A stretch of 64,000 nucleotides of DNA, taken from the NCBI GenBank assembly GCA_033064195.1, contig JARBJD010000283.1, positions 1-64,000 on the forward strand. Direction: 5' to 3'. Each line of letters begins with the position of its first letter. The first letter of the stretch is position 1. The notes below the pieces were generated by a model, which worked only from the letters and a program-made list of their open reading frames with translations, ran no database searches and was not told where the DNA came from. Positions 20,808 to 30,575 of this stretch are shown here, piece after piece. A program made the position numbers and the translations under genes. The DNA comes from Blattamonas nauphoetae (taxonomy: Eukaryota; Preaxostyla; Oxymonadida).

Positions 20808-22256
20808 ATGAGTGACCAAAGTCAAAATCAAGCGCTTTTTGGGCGGATCCTCTCAACCCCATCACCTTTCCATCACTCTCTCTCATTGTGTGTTTTCTTC
20901 TATATTCTTCATTTTGATGACATTTTTAGTACTACACCAGAGACATGGACATCATCTAGTCTCCCATCATCTCAGGTGTCAGGAACAACTTCAAGGACCG
21001 TTTCCAGAAATGTTCCAACACCGAAATCCAAAAATATACCGATTGATGAAGCGTCGATTGTGGAGGCAGCCAGAAAGCTTGCAGAAAGAAGCGAACTTTT
21101 TGACAGAAAAATTGCTAGTGTCATTCCTCGACCAATACCTGAAGAAATGCCAAGTGGAAAAATCTGGGATTCATATGAAAAAAATGGTGTTTTCCAAAAT
21201 TTACAGTTCCATCCCAATATTATCAACGGAATCGCACTAAAAGTTCAAAGCATTTGTGACCGAACTCCACGACCAGGAACTAAACCAGCTCTGACAATCC
21301 CAGATCGTATTGTGCTGTATCTCCAATGGCTAAGGGGCAATGAAACGATCGAACGGATCGCGTCGATGATGAAGCTGTCACCATCAATGGTTGCCAATGG
21401 GATTTCATTCATCAGAGACAAGCTCTTTGAGGTTGCTAAGCGAGAAATGGCGATAAGGAGATGCAGACCTCGCATTCCTGACAATCAACAGTTCAGGAAT
21501 GTGGCTCTTCTTGTCGATGCAACGACCATCCCAATCGAAATCCCTTCTGGAACGTTCAACGAGAAAAAGAAGTGGTACGATGGACACCACAAGATGTACA
21601 GTATGAAGGTGCTTGTCGGTGTAATGGCTACTCCACCGTTCGAGGCAGTCATTGGGAGCCAACTGGTCGAAGGGAGCGTCTCTGAACTGGCGATTTACGA
21701 GTCATGCCTCCCAGAGATGAAGGAATATCTCAAAAAGAGGGATGAGGAAAGGCAGCTTTTGGCAGGGGACGAAAACTTTGCCGAATGAGCAGTGATGGGA
21801 GACAAAGGATACATCGGAGTATCGGATGAGATCAGAATGATCCATCCAAAGAAGAATGTGAAGCCGGAGGCACTAGCTGACATCCAGCTCAACGAAACAA
21901 TTGCCAGTTTCCGAGTTCCAGTGGAATGGTTCTTTGGCAGGCTGAAGAGATTGTGGCACAGACTGGCTCTGAGATACAATGCCGACAGAAAGAACCTCAA
22001 CGCTGATTTTCACATTGCTGTGTGGCTGACCAACATTGACATAGCGCAGAAGAACCTGACAGATGAAGATGGGCAGTATTCTCATCAACTGATCAGTTCT
22101 CTCCTCGACACGGTCCAAGAAAAGGAGGCAAGACACCGCGAAGCTGTTCGGATTTCGAAACAAAAGAGACAACACTCCACCAAAACCATCGATCTGATGA
22201 TGTCTCAGCCCGCACCCGAATCATTGGACTGGTCAGATGACATGGACATCTACTAA
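20808..22256 (+). pseudogene. DDE_Tnp_4-type transposase, one in-frame stop
   Basis: The order of motifs is: a helix-turn-helix-like ETIERIASMMKLSPSMVANG; first catalytic Asp in LLVDATTIPIEI; the YDGHHKMYSMKVLV strand; second Asp in MGDKGYIG; and the Glu in FRVPVEWFFGRLKRL. This is the DDE_Tnp_4 (Harbinger-like) nuclease order. A TGA at 21786-21788 splits the frame between the first and second Asp, and the frame resumes at once in the same phase. A 42-nt GT-AG segment at 20888-20929 keeps phase and may be an intron that removes the hydrophobic FFYILHF stretch. The stop probably makes this copy dead; the catalytic residues remain. Confidence 0.8.
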
Positions 22257-22454
22257 GGTATTTCTCTCTCTTCATCATCACTTTTTTGAGAACTCTTGAT
22301 AGAAAGACGGTTTTCCCACAACTCTCCCGGGTTTTTTATCGTCTATAAACTCATTTCATGTCTAAACTGCACTTAAATTCAATTTTTGTATAGTAAAATA
22401 GAGTATCGGTGAGTTGAATCAAGTTGATCAGAGTTGTTCTGGGTTGATCTGATA

Positions 22455-23051
22455 GATCCACTCAAAACCCGGAATTTCTCCTAAACCCGGAACATGGGGG
22501 TTGAAAGATACATATTGGGCAAACTAAGAAAAAAATAAAATTTGAGAATTATAGACCGACGCAAATCAGAGAAACCCTCAAAATACCTCTTTTGGACCTG
22601 TTTGAATCAGGAGAACTGGTCATATCTTCACAACCTGTGAACCGATTTTGATGAAAATTTTCACAAAAACGTTTTTTTGATGAAACGAACAATTTGAGAA
22701 AACATTGGAGAAAAAATGCTGGATATTTGGGAAAATAGAAAAAAACCCATATTTTTCTCGAGAAAAAAGTCTTAGAAAAAAATATCTTTCATTTTTTGAG
22801 CAGCTTTTGTCGAGATGTTTACGATAACAATGCACTTTATTTGGTGCAAAACGGATGGCTGGTTGTGGAGAAACGATCCAAAAAAGTTGAGAAAAATGTA
22901 GGCATTGTTGCTGTATACAGTATTTTGAGGGTTTCTCTGATTTGCGTCGGTCTATAATTCTCAAATTTTATTTTTTTCTTAGTTTGCCCAATATGTATCT
23001 TTCAACCCCCATGTTCCGGGTTTAGGAGAAATTCCGGGTTTTGAGTGGATC
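22455..23051. mobile_element. MITE family M1, copy 2, nested in the DDE_Tnp_4 element
   Basis: Near-perfect terminal inverted repeats of about 130 bp begin GATCCACTCAAAACCCGG and run through GAACATGGGGGTTGAAAG. TA flanks both ends (22453-22454, 23052-23053). The interior matches 8935-9437 reversed. There is no coding capacity. It lies between the transposase stop and the 3' TIR of its host element, so it inserted later. Confidence 0.8.
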
Positions 23052-23192
23052 TATGACTTAACTTGAGTCAACTCAGGAAAACTCAGAATAACTTGGGTCA
23101 ACTCAAAAGAACTCAGTTGCACTTAATTTAACTCAGTAAAACTCAATATAGGTCTGTCAACTCTGGTTTACTGACTTTTCTTAAGAAATATC

Positions 23193-23619
23193 TATTTGAA
23201 GACGATTTGAAAACATTTTTGAAAATGCCCCATATTTCGTACTTTTGGCAAAATTCTCACTATAAAGGTCGAAAACCACTTTAGTATATTCGTTGGATCC
23301 TGAGAGGCGTAGTAGCGACTGCAGCGCTATGAAACCTTGAGGGATTCAACTAAATTCGAGGAGGAAGCATGCACCAGTAAAAAAACTTAAAAATTCCGGC
23401 CCAGTAAACCAGAAACGGGCCGATGGGGAGCGCACAAATGCTCTATCACAGGGATCGCAACACTGGGACCATTGTAAAACACCAGAATCTCGAGCTTCCT
23501 CACACAATGGTTTTTGCATTTTTTACCCTAGATGTATTTTTTCGTCCTCTATCGATTGCGAGTGGTTTCAGGTCTGGATGTCTGCTAGTTATCGAGATAC
23601 GACCATTTTTTCAAACAAT
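23193..23619. other. No gene seen
   Basis: AT-rich sequence between the DDE_Tnp_4 element and repeat R copy 3. Only short frames without recognisable protein sequence are present. Confidence 0.5.
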
Positions 23620-24040
23620 ATTTTCAGAATTTTCGATTTTTGACCAACGTTTGCCTCTGATCTCGACGAATACTCAACCGATTTTGATCGGGATTGTTTT
23701 GATCGATGAGTCACATCGTCCTCGAGATTTTACTTTTTGTTTCAAGAATTTTCTCTGTCTGGTTCCCAAATAAGATCCAAATTTGTCATATTGAAAAAAT
23801 CAAAAAGTCGAAAAAAGTGACTAAATTTTCGAAATAAAGTCAAAATTTACTTCAAAATGGACGTTTTACAAGAGGTCAAAGTATTGGACATATTTTTGGT
23901 ATATAGGTCAAATATCAATGTCAATAAAATGTCATAAATTCCTTTTAATACAAGATTCAAAAATGGTCAATCGGAATTGACTTTCAACTTTGGTTTTCAA
24001 TGATTATTTCAATCGGGTTCCCAATTCGCTTCTATAACTA
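23620..24040. repeat. Repeat unit R, copy 3
   Basis: Shares CTCAACCGATTTTGATC, GGTCAAAGTATTGGACATAT and the terminal CGCTTCTATAACTACTAAG with R copies 1 and 2. It ends immediately before the SWIM-type relic, so the R terminus may be the edge of a mobile unit. Confidence 0.6.
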
Positions 24041-24044
24041 CTAA

Positions 24045-24600
24045 GTGATGCCAGTGAAGCTGAAACAAGGCGTACTCAACTGCGAATGTGATTGGTTTAA
24101 GTTAAGAACCCTCCCATGTCAACATACTCTGGCAGTTTGTATGAAATTCGGTCTCAGTTCTACTCTGAACTATCCACTCTTTCTCCAAACAAAAGCTCTG
24201 AAGAACATTGCTGCGGCCAATCCAGTGGCTGTCTGTCTCAATCTCCAATAATTCGAGATTGGTTCTCTTCAACCACCAAAACTCCAATACGAACAAACAC
24301 AAAAACATCGAATTCTAAGCCAAGGTGAATGGGAAAAGCCTATTGAGAAGAAGAAAAGAACAGAATCGAGCAAAGATCGCTCAAATTCAGACAAAAAAGA
24401 GAAAAAAAGGAAGGAAAGAACGAAGAAAGAGAAGATGAATCGTGAAGAGAAGAAGAAAGATTCTGAAGACACAGCGACAAAATTTTGAGCCAAAATCAGC
24501 TCGAACAAGTACAAAAAGAAGAAAGAAAAGAATTACAACCATTTCACTCTCCATTTACTCAAAATTATGCTTTGCTAAACAAGACTAATTAGAAATGGTA
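24045..24600 (+). pseudogene. MULE transposase C-terminal relic with SWIM zinc finger
   Basis: The sequence LNCECDWFKLRTLPCQHTL has the SWIM spacing CxC...CxH (Cys at CEC, then PCQH) followed by AVCMKFGLS, as in Mutator-like and FAR1-type transposases. A Lys/Glu-rich basic tail (KKEKKRKERTKKEK) follows in another frame at about 24330-24490. No catalytic DDE core is seen upstream, only repeat R. It is a truncated relic. Confidence 0.55.
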
Positions 24601-25546
24601 AACCAGAAGGTTCCTACCAATAAGACATCGTTGGTCCAGTAAATGATTGGCAGCTTGGCGGAAACAGTGTCGTCATCAGTGTTACTCGGAGCGAATGGCC
24701 ACCATGAGCTTCAAACTCCGCACCTAGACACATTATTCCTACGCCCCAAACGAGATGGGCTTCGAACCCTGAACCGCGGAGTTTCACGTCGAGGAGAACC
24801 TTAAGGTCTAGCCCTTTCTGATCAGGCTTTCTTAAAGATGTGTCTACTTTCAGGCACCTTTATACCCAAAATCAACAAATGTGATTAAGGGAAGATCAAT
24901 CAATATTTTTTAGATCAACGGAAACGATGTGCTATGAAGTGAGGAGATATGAAGAAAATAGAGGAAGTGGGAGATGGAAAATGAAGTGATGTGAAGCAGA
25001 AGGGTTCGAATCAGTGGGGCTTGCTTGTTCGAAACTCCTTACTAAATACCAACTATGGTTTGCTCAGTTCACTTCTTTTTTGTTTCTGACTGAAAAACGA
25101 GTCTACCTTCATTCCGATTTCACGTTTCACCTTGAATTTTTCGTCTCATTCACAAAGAAAGTTTGTCAGCAACTCTTCACCGAGTAAAGTTGAGGATCAG
25201 GTTTGACCGGTCAGAATGTTGGATCCCAGAAGACATGTCTTCTTAAAGCTGGACCGTCCAATCATCTTCTGTGGTCAATTAATGGAGTCCCAATCAACGA
25301 GGTGACCAAGACATTCATTTCATCCCACAATTCTGTTTCGCTTCGAGATCCTCCAGAAAGAACCGAGAAATATGGATCATTGTCACCATATCGTTTGCTT
25401 ACCACCTCTCAAAAACGATTTTTTTCCTATATCGGTGTTTTCCAGCTTGTGATAGCACTTCATGATTGTAGAAATGTTCAAGGCTTTTGATCCAAACCAT
25501 AATTCAAAAACAGTTCGGAGTTACGAACTAGCACTCGGTACTGATA
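24601..25546. other. No gene recognised
   Basis: Mixed sequence with short frames (for example 25203-25490) lacking recognisable motifs. At about 24745-24835 a minus-strand GGTTCAGGGTTCGAAGCCC resembles a tRNA B box, but no tRNA fold is seen. Confidence 0.4.
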
Positions 25547-28500
25547 CAGTCTGTTTCAAAAAGATCTCCAACTGTTGCAAAATGTTGAGATTTGTTTCAA
25601 AAAGATGGATGATCGACACGATACCCTCACCCATAATAGTATTTCTCCCATCATGACCACTTTTTACATCAGACTTTTCTCTTTTTTTCGAATGCATGAA
25701 TAGATGATTCATGACCTGAAAGACGGTATATCTTCTTTTTAGAGAGAGACAAACATATCTTGTCGAGATTTTCTTGCATTGATTTTTCATCTTCTTCTCA
25801 ATCAGAGCTAGATCCTTCATTAAAACACGAAATTACTCGGTGGTTTGCATTTTCGTCACTTTTAAACTTATATTCCCAGATGAAACGAACTCATCCATTC
25901 CGCAGCAACATTTTGATCGGTATGTCAATTTTTTCCTCTTTTCTCATCGCATACTCTCATCCTCTCGACTTCTAGACGCCATTTCACAAGTTGTTTTTCG
26001 GAGTGAACACACTCCAGGCTTGCAACAGCCGCAAGAACGCTTTTCCTGCTTCTCTATCCTCACGTCACGATCATCAAGGTTTCCTCTTAAATTCCCTTCT
26101 CCTCATCATTTTACCCAGATATCACAGTCAGTTTGTGCAATATGATCAATTGTCCAGAAAAGTCACTCACGAGTTTTTCAACCCGTCCAAACACTCCCAA
26201 TATGTGTATTTGTACTTGATTTCATTTTTCTAAATGTTCATTCCCTTCCATTGTTCAACTATTTCTTTTTTTTTCTCGGTTTAAATTCATATTAATTTCA
26301 TTACTTCCACTTCACTAAATTTTTGTTCGGATCTTTTGATGGACATGTGATGTTTTTTGACGCTTTGCATTTTTGTGACATCGACATTCGTTTATTCTCA
26401 TTTTTACTCTCAAAACTGCTGTACAAATTTTACTTCTTCGTCATTTCACCTCGACGACTTTTTCACCTTTTTCGGTGCATCAAATTTTTTTAATATGTTT
26501 TGAATATCATTTCGCGATTTAAATGCTCCAATACATCTACTCTTTATTTTATTCTCATTTCTGCAAACAAAAAAGTCCGTCAAAATTCTGGTGTCCCCAT
26601 ACTAGTTTTTCTTGATTTCCTCAAAGCTTCTGAATCACATTGTAGTCAAACTCTAATATGAACTTCTACGATGGAAATGCTCTTCAGAATCCACTTTTTT
26701 TCGATGTAAGGAATCAAATAGAACAAGAAAACGCCGTCAACTACATTCCACAACTTCATCAGTACCAAATTCCGCCTCAACCAGAGCCACCACAAATCGA
26801 TCGTCAAGCCCTTCAGGCTGAGGTTGGCATGTATGAAGCGTTGGCCCCTCCTCCTCCACCACCGCCGCCACCGCCACCTCTGGTGCCGCTTCTACCGATC
26901 CTCCATCGTCCGTACACTCCAGCCACACCTGAAAAGAGAGTCAGACTGACGCTCCTATATCGCGAGAACGGAGAAACCCGGCCAGTGACATGGTATGCGA
27001 ATCAGGTTGTCCTCATTGTCCCAACTACACATCGATTCATACAAAAATTACACCGAGGAGAGTCGATCACACACCACCTTCCAAGAAGAGGGCGACCGAA
27101 CCGAAGAAACGACAGATTCCTCAATCAAGAAGTTCGACGGCTGCTCCAGGATGACGGACAACGTACTCTCAGAGAGATGGCAGCTAATCTCAGGGCTAGA
27201 GGCCACCAGACAAGCGCTGCGACAGTCTATCGAATGGTGACACATCGGAACCAGATGAACGTTGACATGCCTCTCTTCTCTTTCAAACGAGCCAGAATGA
27301 GAGTTCCAGCTGCCAACACAGAAGAAAACAAAGAAGCAAGAGTCGTCTTCATCCAAAATGTGATGGCTCACATCCGCGACGGATGGTTTCCAATCTTCTT
27401 GGACGAGACATCTTGGAACATTGAATGTGTGCGGAGATACGGATGGGCTGAAGTCGGCCGGGCTCCAATTGTCGTCAGACCAACCAATTTCGTCTCGTTG
27501 ACCGCGATTACGTCCATTTCCTCCAACGGAGTGGGTCATACTGAGGTCATCCGAGGCCCAATCACCGCTGACATCTTCGAATCCTACCTTCGGAGACTGC
27601 TTGAAACCAACACAGAGAGGCGCAGATGGGTTCTAATTTTAGACAACGCCCGAATTCATCATGTTGCGACTGAGAACATAGTCCTCGAGGCGAATCAGCG
27701 AGTTCTGTACAATGCCGCGTACAGTCCAGACCTGAATCCAATTGAAAATGTCTTTGGCTTCTGGAAAACCAGAGTGGAGGCACAAATTCGAGACTGGCAT
27801 GGGGAGGATCACTTTTTAGATCAGATTCGTGAAGTATTTCTTCAGATCTCTCCAGATGAACTTTTTAGATGCATTGAAAGTTGCCGAAGCGTTCAGTGGC
27901 CACGAGCTGTCAGACGAGAGGATATGTAAGGAATCGAATTCTTTTTTCACTGAAGTGATGTTTGGTCCACTTCATTTTCAGTTTTGTTCACTGGTAGTTG
28001 TAGAAAATGTGAAAAAGTCGTCGAGGTGAAATGACGAATAAGTAAAATTTGTACAGCAGTTTTGAGAGTAAAAATGAGAATAAACGAATGTCGATGTCAC
28101 AAAAATGCAAAGCGTCAAAAAACATCACATGTCCATCAAAAGATCCGAACAAAAATTTAGTGAAGTGGAAGTAATGAAATTAATATGAATTTAAACCGAG
28201 AAAAAAAAAGAAATAGTTGAACAATGGAAGGGAATGAACATTTAGAAAAATGAAATCAAGTACAAATACACATATTGGGAGTGTTTGGACGGGTTGAAAA
28301 ACTCGTGAGTGACTTTTCTGGACAATTGATCATATTGCACAAACTGACTGTGATATCTGGGTAAAATGATGAGGAGAAGGGAATTTAAGAGGAAACCTTG
28401 ATGATCGTGACGTGAGGATAGAGAAGCAGGAAAAGCGTTCTTGCGGCTGTTGCAAGCCTGGAGTGTGTTCACTCCGAAAAACAACTTGTGAAATGGCGTC

Positions 28501-28928
28501 TAGAAGTCGAGAGGATGAGAGTATGCGATGAGAAAAGAGGAAAAAATTGACATACCGATCAAAATGTTGCTGCGGAATGGATGAGTTCGTTTCATCTGGG
28601 AATATAAGTTTAAAAGTGACGAAAATGCAAACCACCGAGTAATTTCGTGTTTTAATGAAGGATCTAGCTCTGATTGAGAAGAAGATGAAAAATCAATGCA
28701 AGAAAATCTCGACAAGATATGTTTGTCTCTCTCTAAAAAGAAGATATACCGTCTTTCAGGTCATGAATCATCTATTCATGCATTCGAAAAAAAGAGAAAA
28801 GTCTGATGTAAAAAGTGGTCATGATGGGAGAAATACTATTATGGGTGAGGGTATCGTGTCGATCATCCATCTTTTTGAAACAAATCTCAACATTTTGCAA
28901 CAGTTGGAGATCTTTTTGAAACAGACTG
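25547..28928. mobile_element. Tc1/mariner-type transposon with about 920-bp terminal inverted repeats
   Basis: The ends read CAGTCTGTTTCAAAAAGATC and its inverse, each flanked by TA (25545-25546 and 28929-28930), the IS630/Tc1/mariner signature. The left arm 25547-26468 and right arm 28009-28928 are near-identical: small frames inside them translate to the same peptides in both arms. The arms flank a full-length transposase. Arms this long are unusual for the superfamily, and their identity suggests recent movement or arm-to-arm conversion. Confidence 0.9.
26658..27929 (+). CDS. IS630/Tc1/mariner-type transposase (DDE_3), apparently intact
   Basis: 423 residues. The N-terminal part carries a poly-Pro run (residues 64-74), then HTH-like DNA-binding segments (RGRPNRRND, HQTSAATVYRMV). 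The DDE_3 nuclease follows: Asp249 in FLDETSWN, Asp329 in LILDNARIHH, Glu363 in YSPDLNPIENVFGFWK. Glu363 is 34 residues after Asp329, as in the Tc1-type DD34E spacing. No interruption is seen. The frame lies between the two inverted arms, which would bind the N-terminal domain. The first ATG is used; nothing decides between it and a later start. Confidence 0.9.
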   Translation: MNFYDGNALQNPLFFDVRNQIEQENAVNYIPQLHQYQIPPQPEPPQIDRQALQAEVGMYEALAPPPPPPPPPPPLVPLLPILHRPYTPATPEKRVRLTLLYRENGETRPVTWYANQVVLIVPTTHRFIQKLHRGESITHHLPRRGRPNRRNDRFLNQEVRRLLQDDGQRTLREMAANLRARGHQTSAATVYRMVTHRNQMNVDMPLFSFKRARMRVPAANTEENKEARVVFIQNVMAHIRDGWFPIFLDETSWNIECVRRYGWAEVGRAPIVVRPTNFVSLTAITSISSNGVGHTEVIRGPITADIFESYLRRLLETNTERRRWVLILDNARIHHVATENIVLEANQRVLYNAAYSPDLNPIENVFGFWKTRVEAQIRDWHGEDHFLDQIREVFLQISPDELFRCIESCRSVQWPRAVRREDM

Positions 28929-28930
28929 TA

Positions 28931-29646
28931 AATATGGAAAAACCAAAGTTTGTGGGATAAAAAGAGGAAAAGAATGCGAGGGAACAGGAATTCACCAACA
29001 AGAGGTGAGATTATTGACACTCAGGTTTATGTTTCTCTCTCCATTGATCCTCCGTCTCAAATATGGATAGGACGTGCGGAATGGTGAGGCTCAACTAGAG
29101 TGCCATATGCGAGCCAGCAAGACGGCCAAAGTGACAACTTGATCGCGCATTGGATGTAACTCTGGTTTGCTCTTCTTCTTTTATTGTTTCTCTCTCTTAA
29201 ATTTTCATAGAACTTGTGAAATCGTGAGGATCTCCTGGTCTGGTCCTTGTGCTCCAGCATTATTGTCAATGTCACAGATTTGTGGCACATTGTGTGGAAC
29301 TCTTGTTTTCTCTTTCGCATTCCATCACGCGTTCTCTTATATACTTTTTGTACAGGCCGTCCATTCACTCATATGAACTCACCTCTATTTTCAACTCTAC
29401 TTCTGAGCAGACGTTTTCCGTAAGCACCTTGGCCCTTCCACTCCCTATTTCTACTTTCTTTCTTCCACCATCTTGCTCTTTTCTTCTTCTATTCTCTCTT
29501 TTCATCTTTCGTCATGATCTTTCCATCCCTCCGTCTTGGACCGTGTTTGTAGTTCATTTTTCCTCGTTTATTGGGTTTTGAATCTCATGAACTCTTTTCT
29601 GATTGGTTTTCAGGCTTTTCCTAAAATCCAGAATTTTGGACACCTA
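28931..29646. other. No gene recognised
   Basis: Short frames only. The right end (29600-29645, CCAGAATTTTGGACACC) is the insertion site of the next element. Confidence 0.5.
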
Positions 29647-30536
29647 CAGGTAGACTAGTTCTGAATTGTATTTTAATTTTTCAGAAATGTATTTTAATAT
29701 TTCAGAAATGAACATAATTGTTCAGAAATGTATTTTAATTGTTCAGAAATGAACATGATAGTTCACAAATGAACAGAGATTTTTCAGAAATGAACAGCGA
29801 TTATTCTGAAATGAACAGTGATTTTTCAGAATTGAACGGCCTCTCTCTGTGTTCAGATTTGTGATTCATTCTCGACTTTAAACTCAACATGAGAATATCG
29901 AGGCGATCTCATCGTCGTCATCGGTGATGATCATTGGTTTTCGAAGTGGAATTATCGTGCACTATCCTGGACAATGTCCTTCAGTGTTTGAGTTCAATTT
30001 TTTGTGCTCTTTTCATAAGAAATGATGAAAACCACGAGTAAGACAGAGTAGATGTTGGTTGATTTTTGTCATGGTGGAATTCTATCTCGCAAAAACCAGA
30101 TTTTAGCTCCTCGTCTGTCAAAATACCTGTGAACTGAACCCGATTAAAGAAAACTTTGGAACTATGGCCCGGGAGAGTAAGTAGGTCTCTTCTGAGATGA
30201 GAACAACCATTTATCTTATATAATTCAAAATCTCTCAGTGCGATTACCTGACGATATATGACAGTGGTCATTGAAATGGAGTTCCATCCGTTCTTTCAAC
30301 CTCTTGTAAAACGTGTCGTCGAAAAAATATGCATGTAAAAGGACTGTTCATTTACGAACAATCCCTGTTCATTTCAGAAAAATCTCTATTCATATATGAA
30401 GAATTCATGTTCATTTTTGAATAATTAAAATACATTTCTGAACAATTATGTTCATTTCTGAACAATAAAAATGCATTTCTGAACAATTATGTTCATTTCT
30501 GAATAATTAAAATACAATTCAGAACTAGTCTAGCTG
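29647..30536. mobile_element. Non-autonomous TA-flanked element with subterminal repeat arrays
   Basis: Ends are CAGGTAGACTAGTTCTGAAT and its inverse with one change, each flanked by TA (29645-29646, 30537-30538). About 190 bases inside each end consist of inverted-orientation copies of TTCAGAAATGAACA, often alternating with ATTTTAATTGTTC spacers, about eight copies per side. The core has only a 96-residue minus-strand frame with no recognisable domain. The CAG start and TA target fit a Tc1/mariner-type MITE. Confidence 0.75.
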
Positions 30537-30575
30537 TAATAGTCGTCACACAAACCCGGATATGTTCCTTAACCC

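Larger units (their letters stand above)
20568..23192. mobile_element. DNA transposon with DDE_Tnp_4-type transposase and 83-bp TIRs
   Basis: The 5' end GATATTTCTTGAGAAAAGTC is mirrored at the 3' end as GACTTTTCTTAAGAAATATC. The inverted match runs about 83 bases (20568-20650 and 23110-23192) with few mismatches. TA flanks both ends, as expected for a TA target duplication or a palindromic site. Inside are the transposase reading frame (20808-22256), short AACTCAG-type subterminal repeats and a nested MITE. PIF/Harbinger or ISL2EU are the closest groups by transposase pattern. Confidence 0.8.

Noticed and set aside
24745-24840. Second tRNA-like sequence
   Set aside because: A B-box-like motif alone; no cloverleaf could be drawn.
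25521-25820. Conserved 99-101 residue protein present at both 25521-25820 and 28655-28960
   Set aside because: Both lie in the inverted arms of the Tc1/mariner element, so conservation reflects the DNA duplication.
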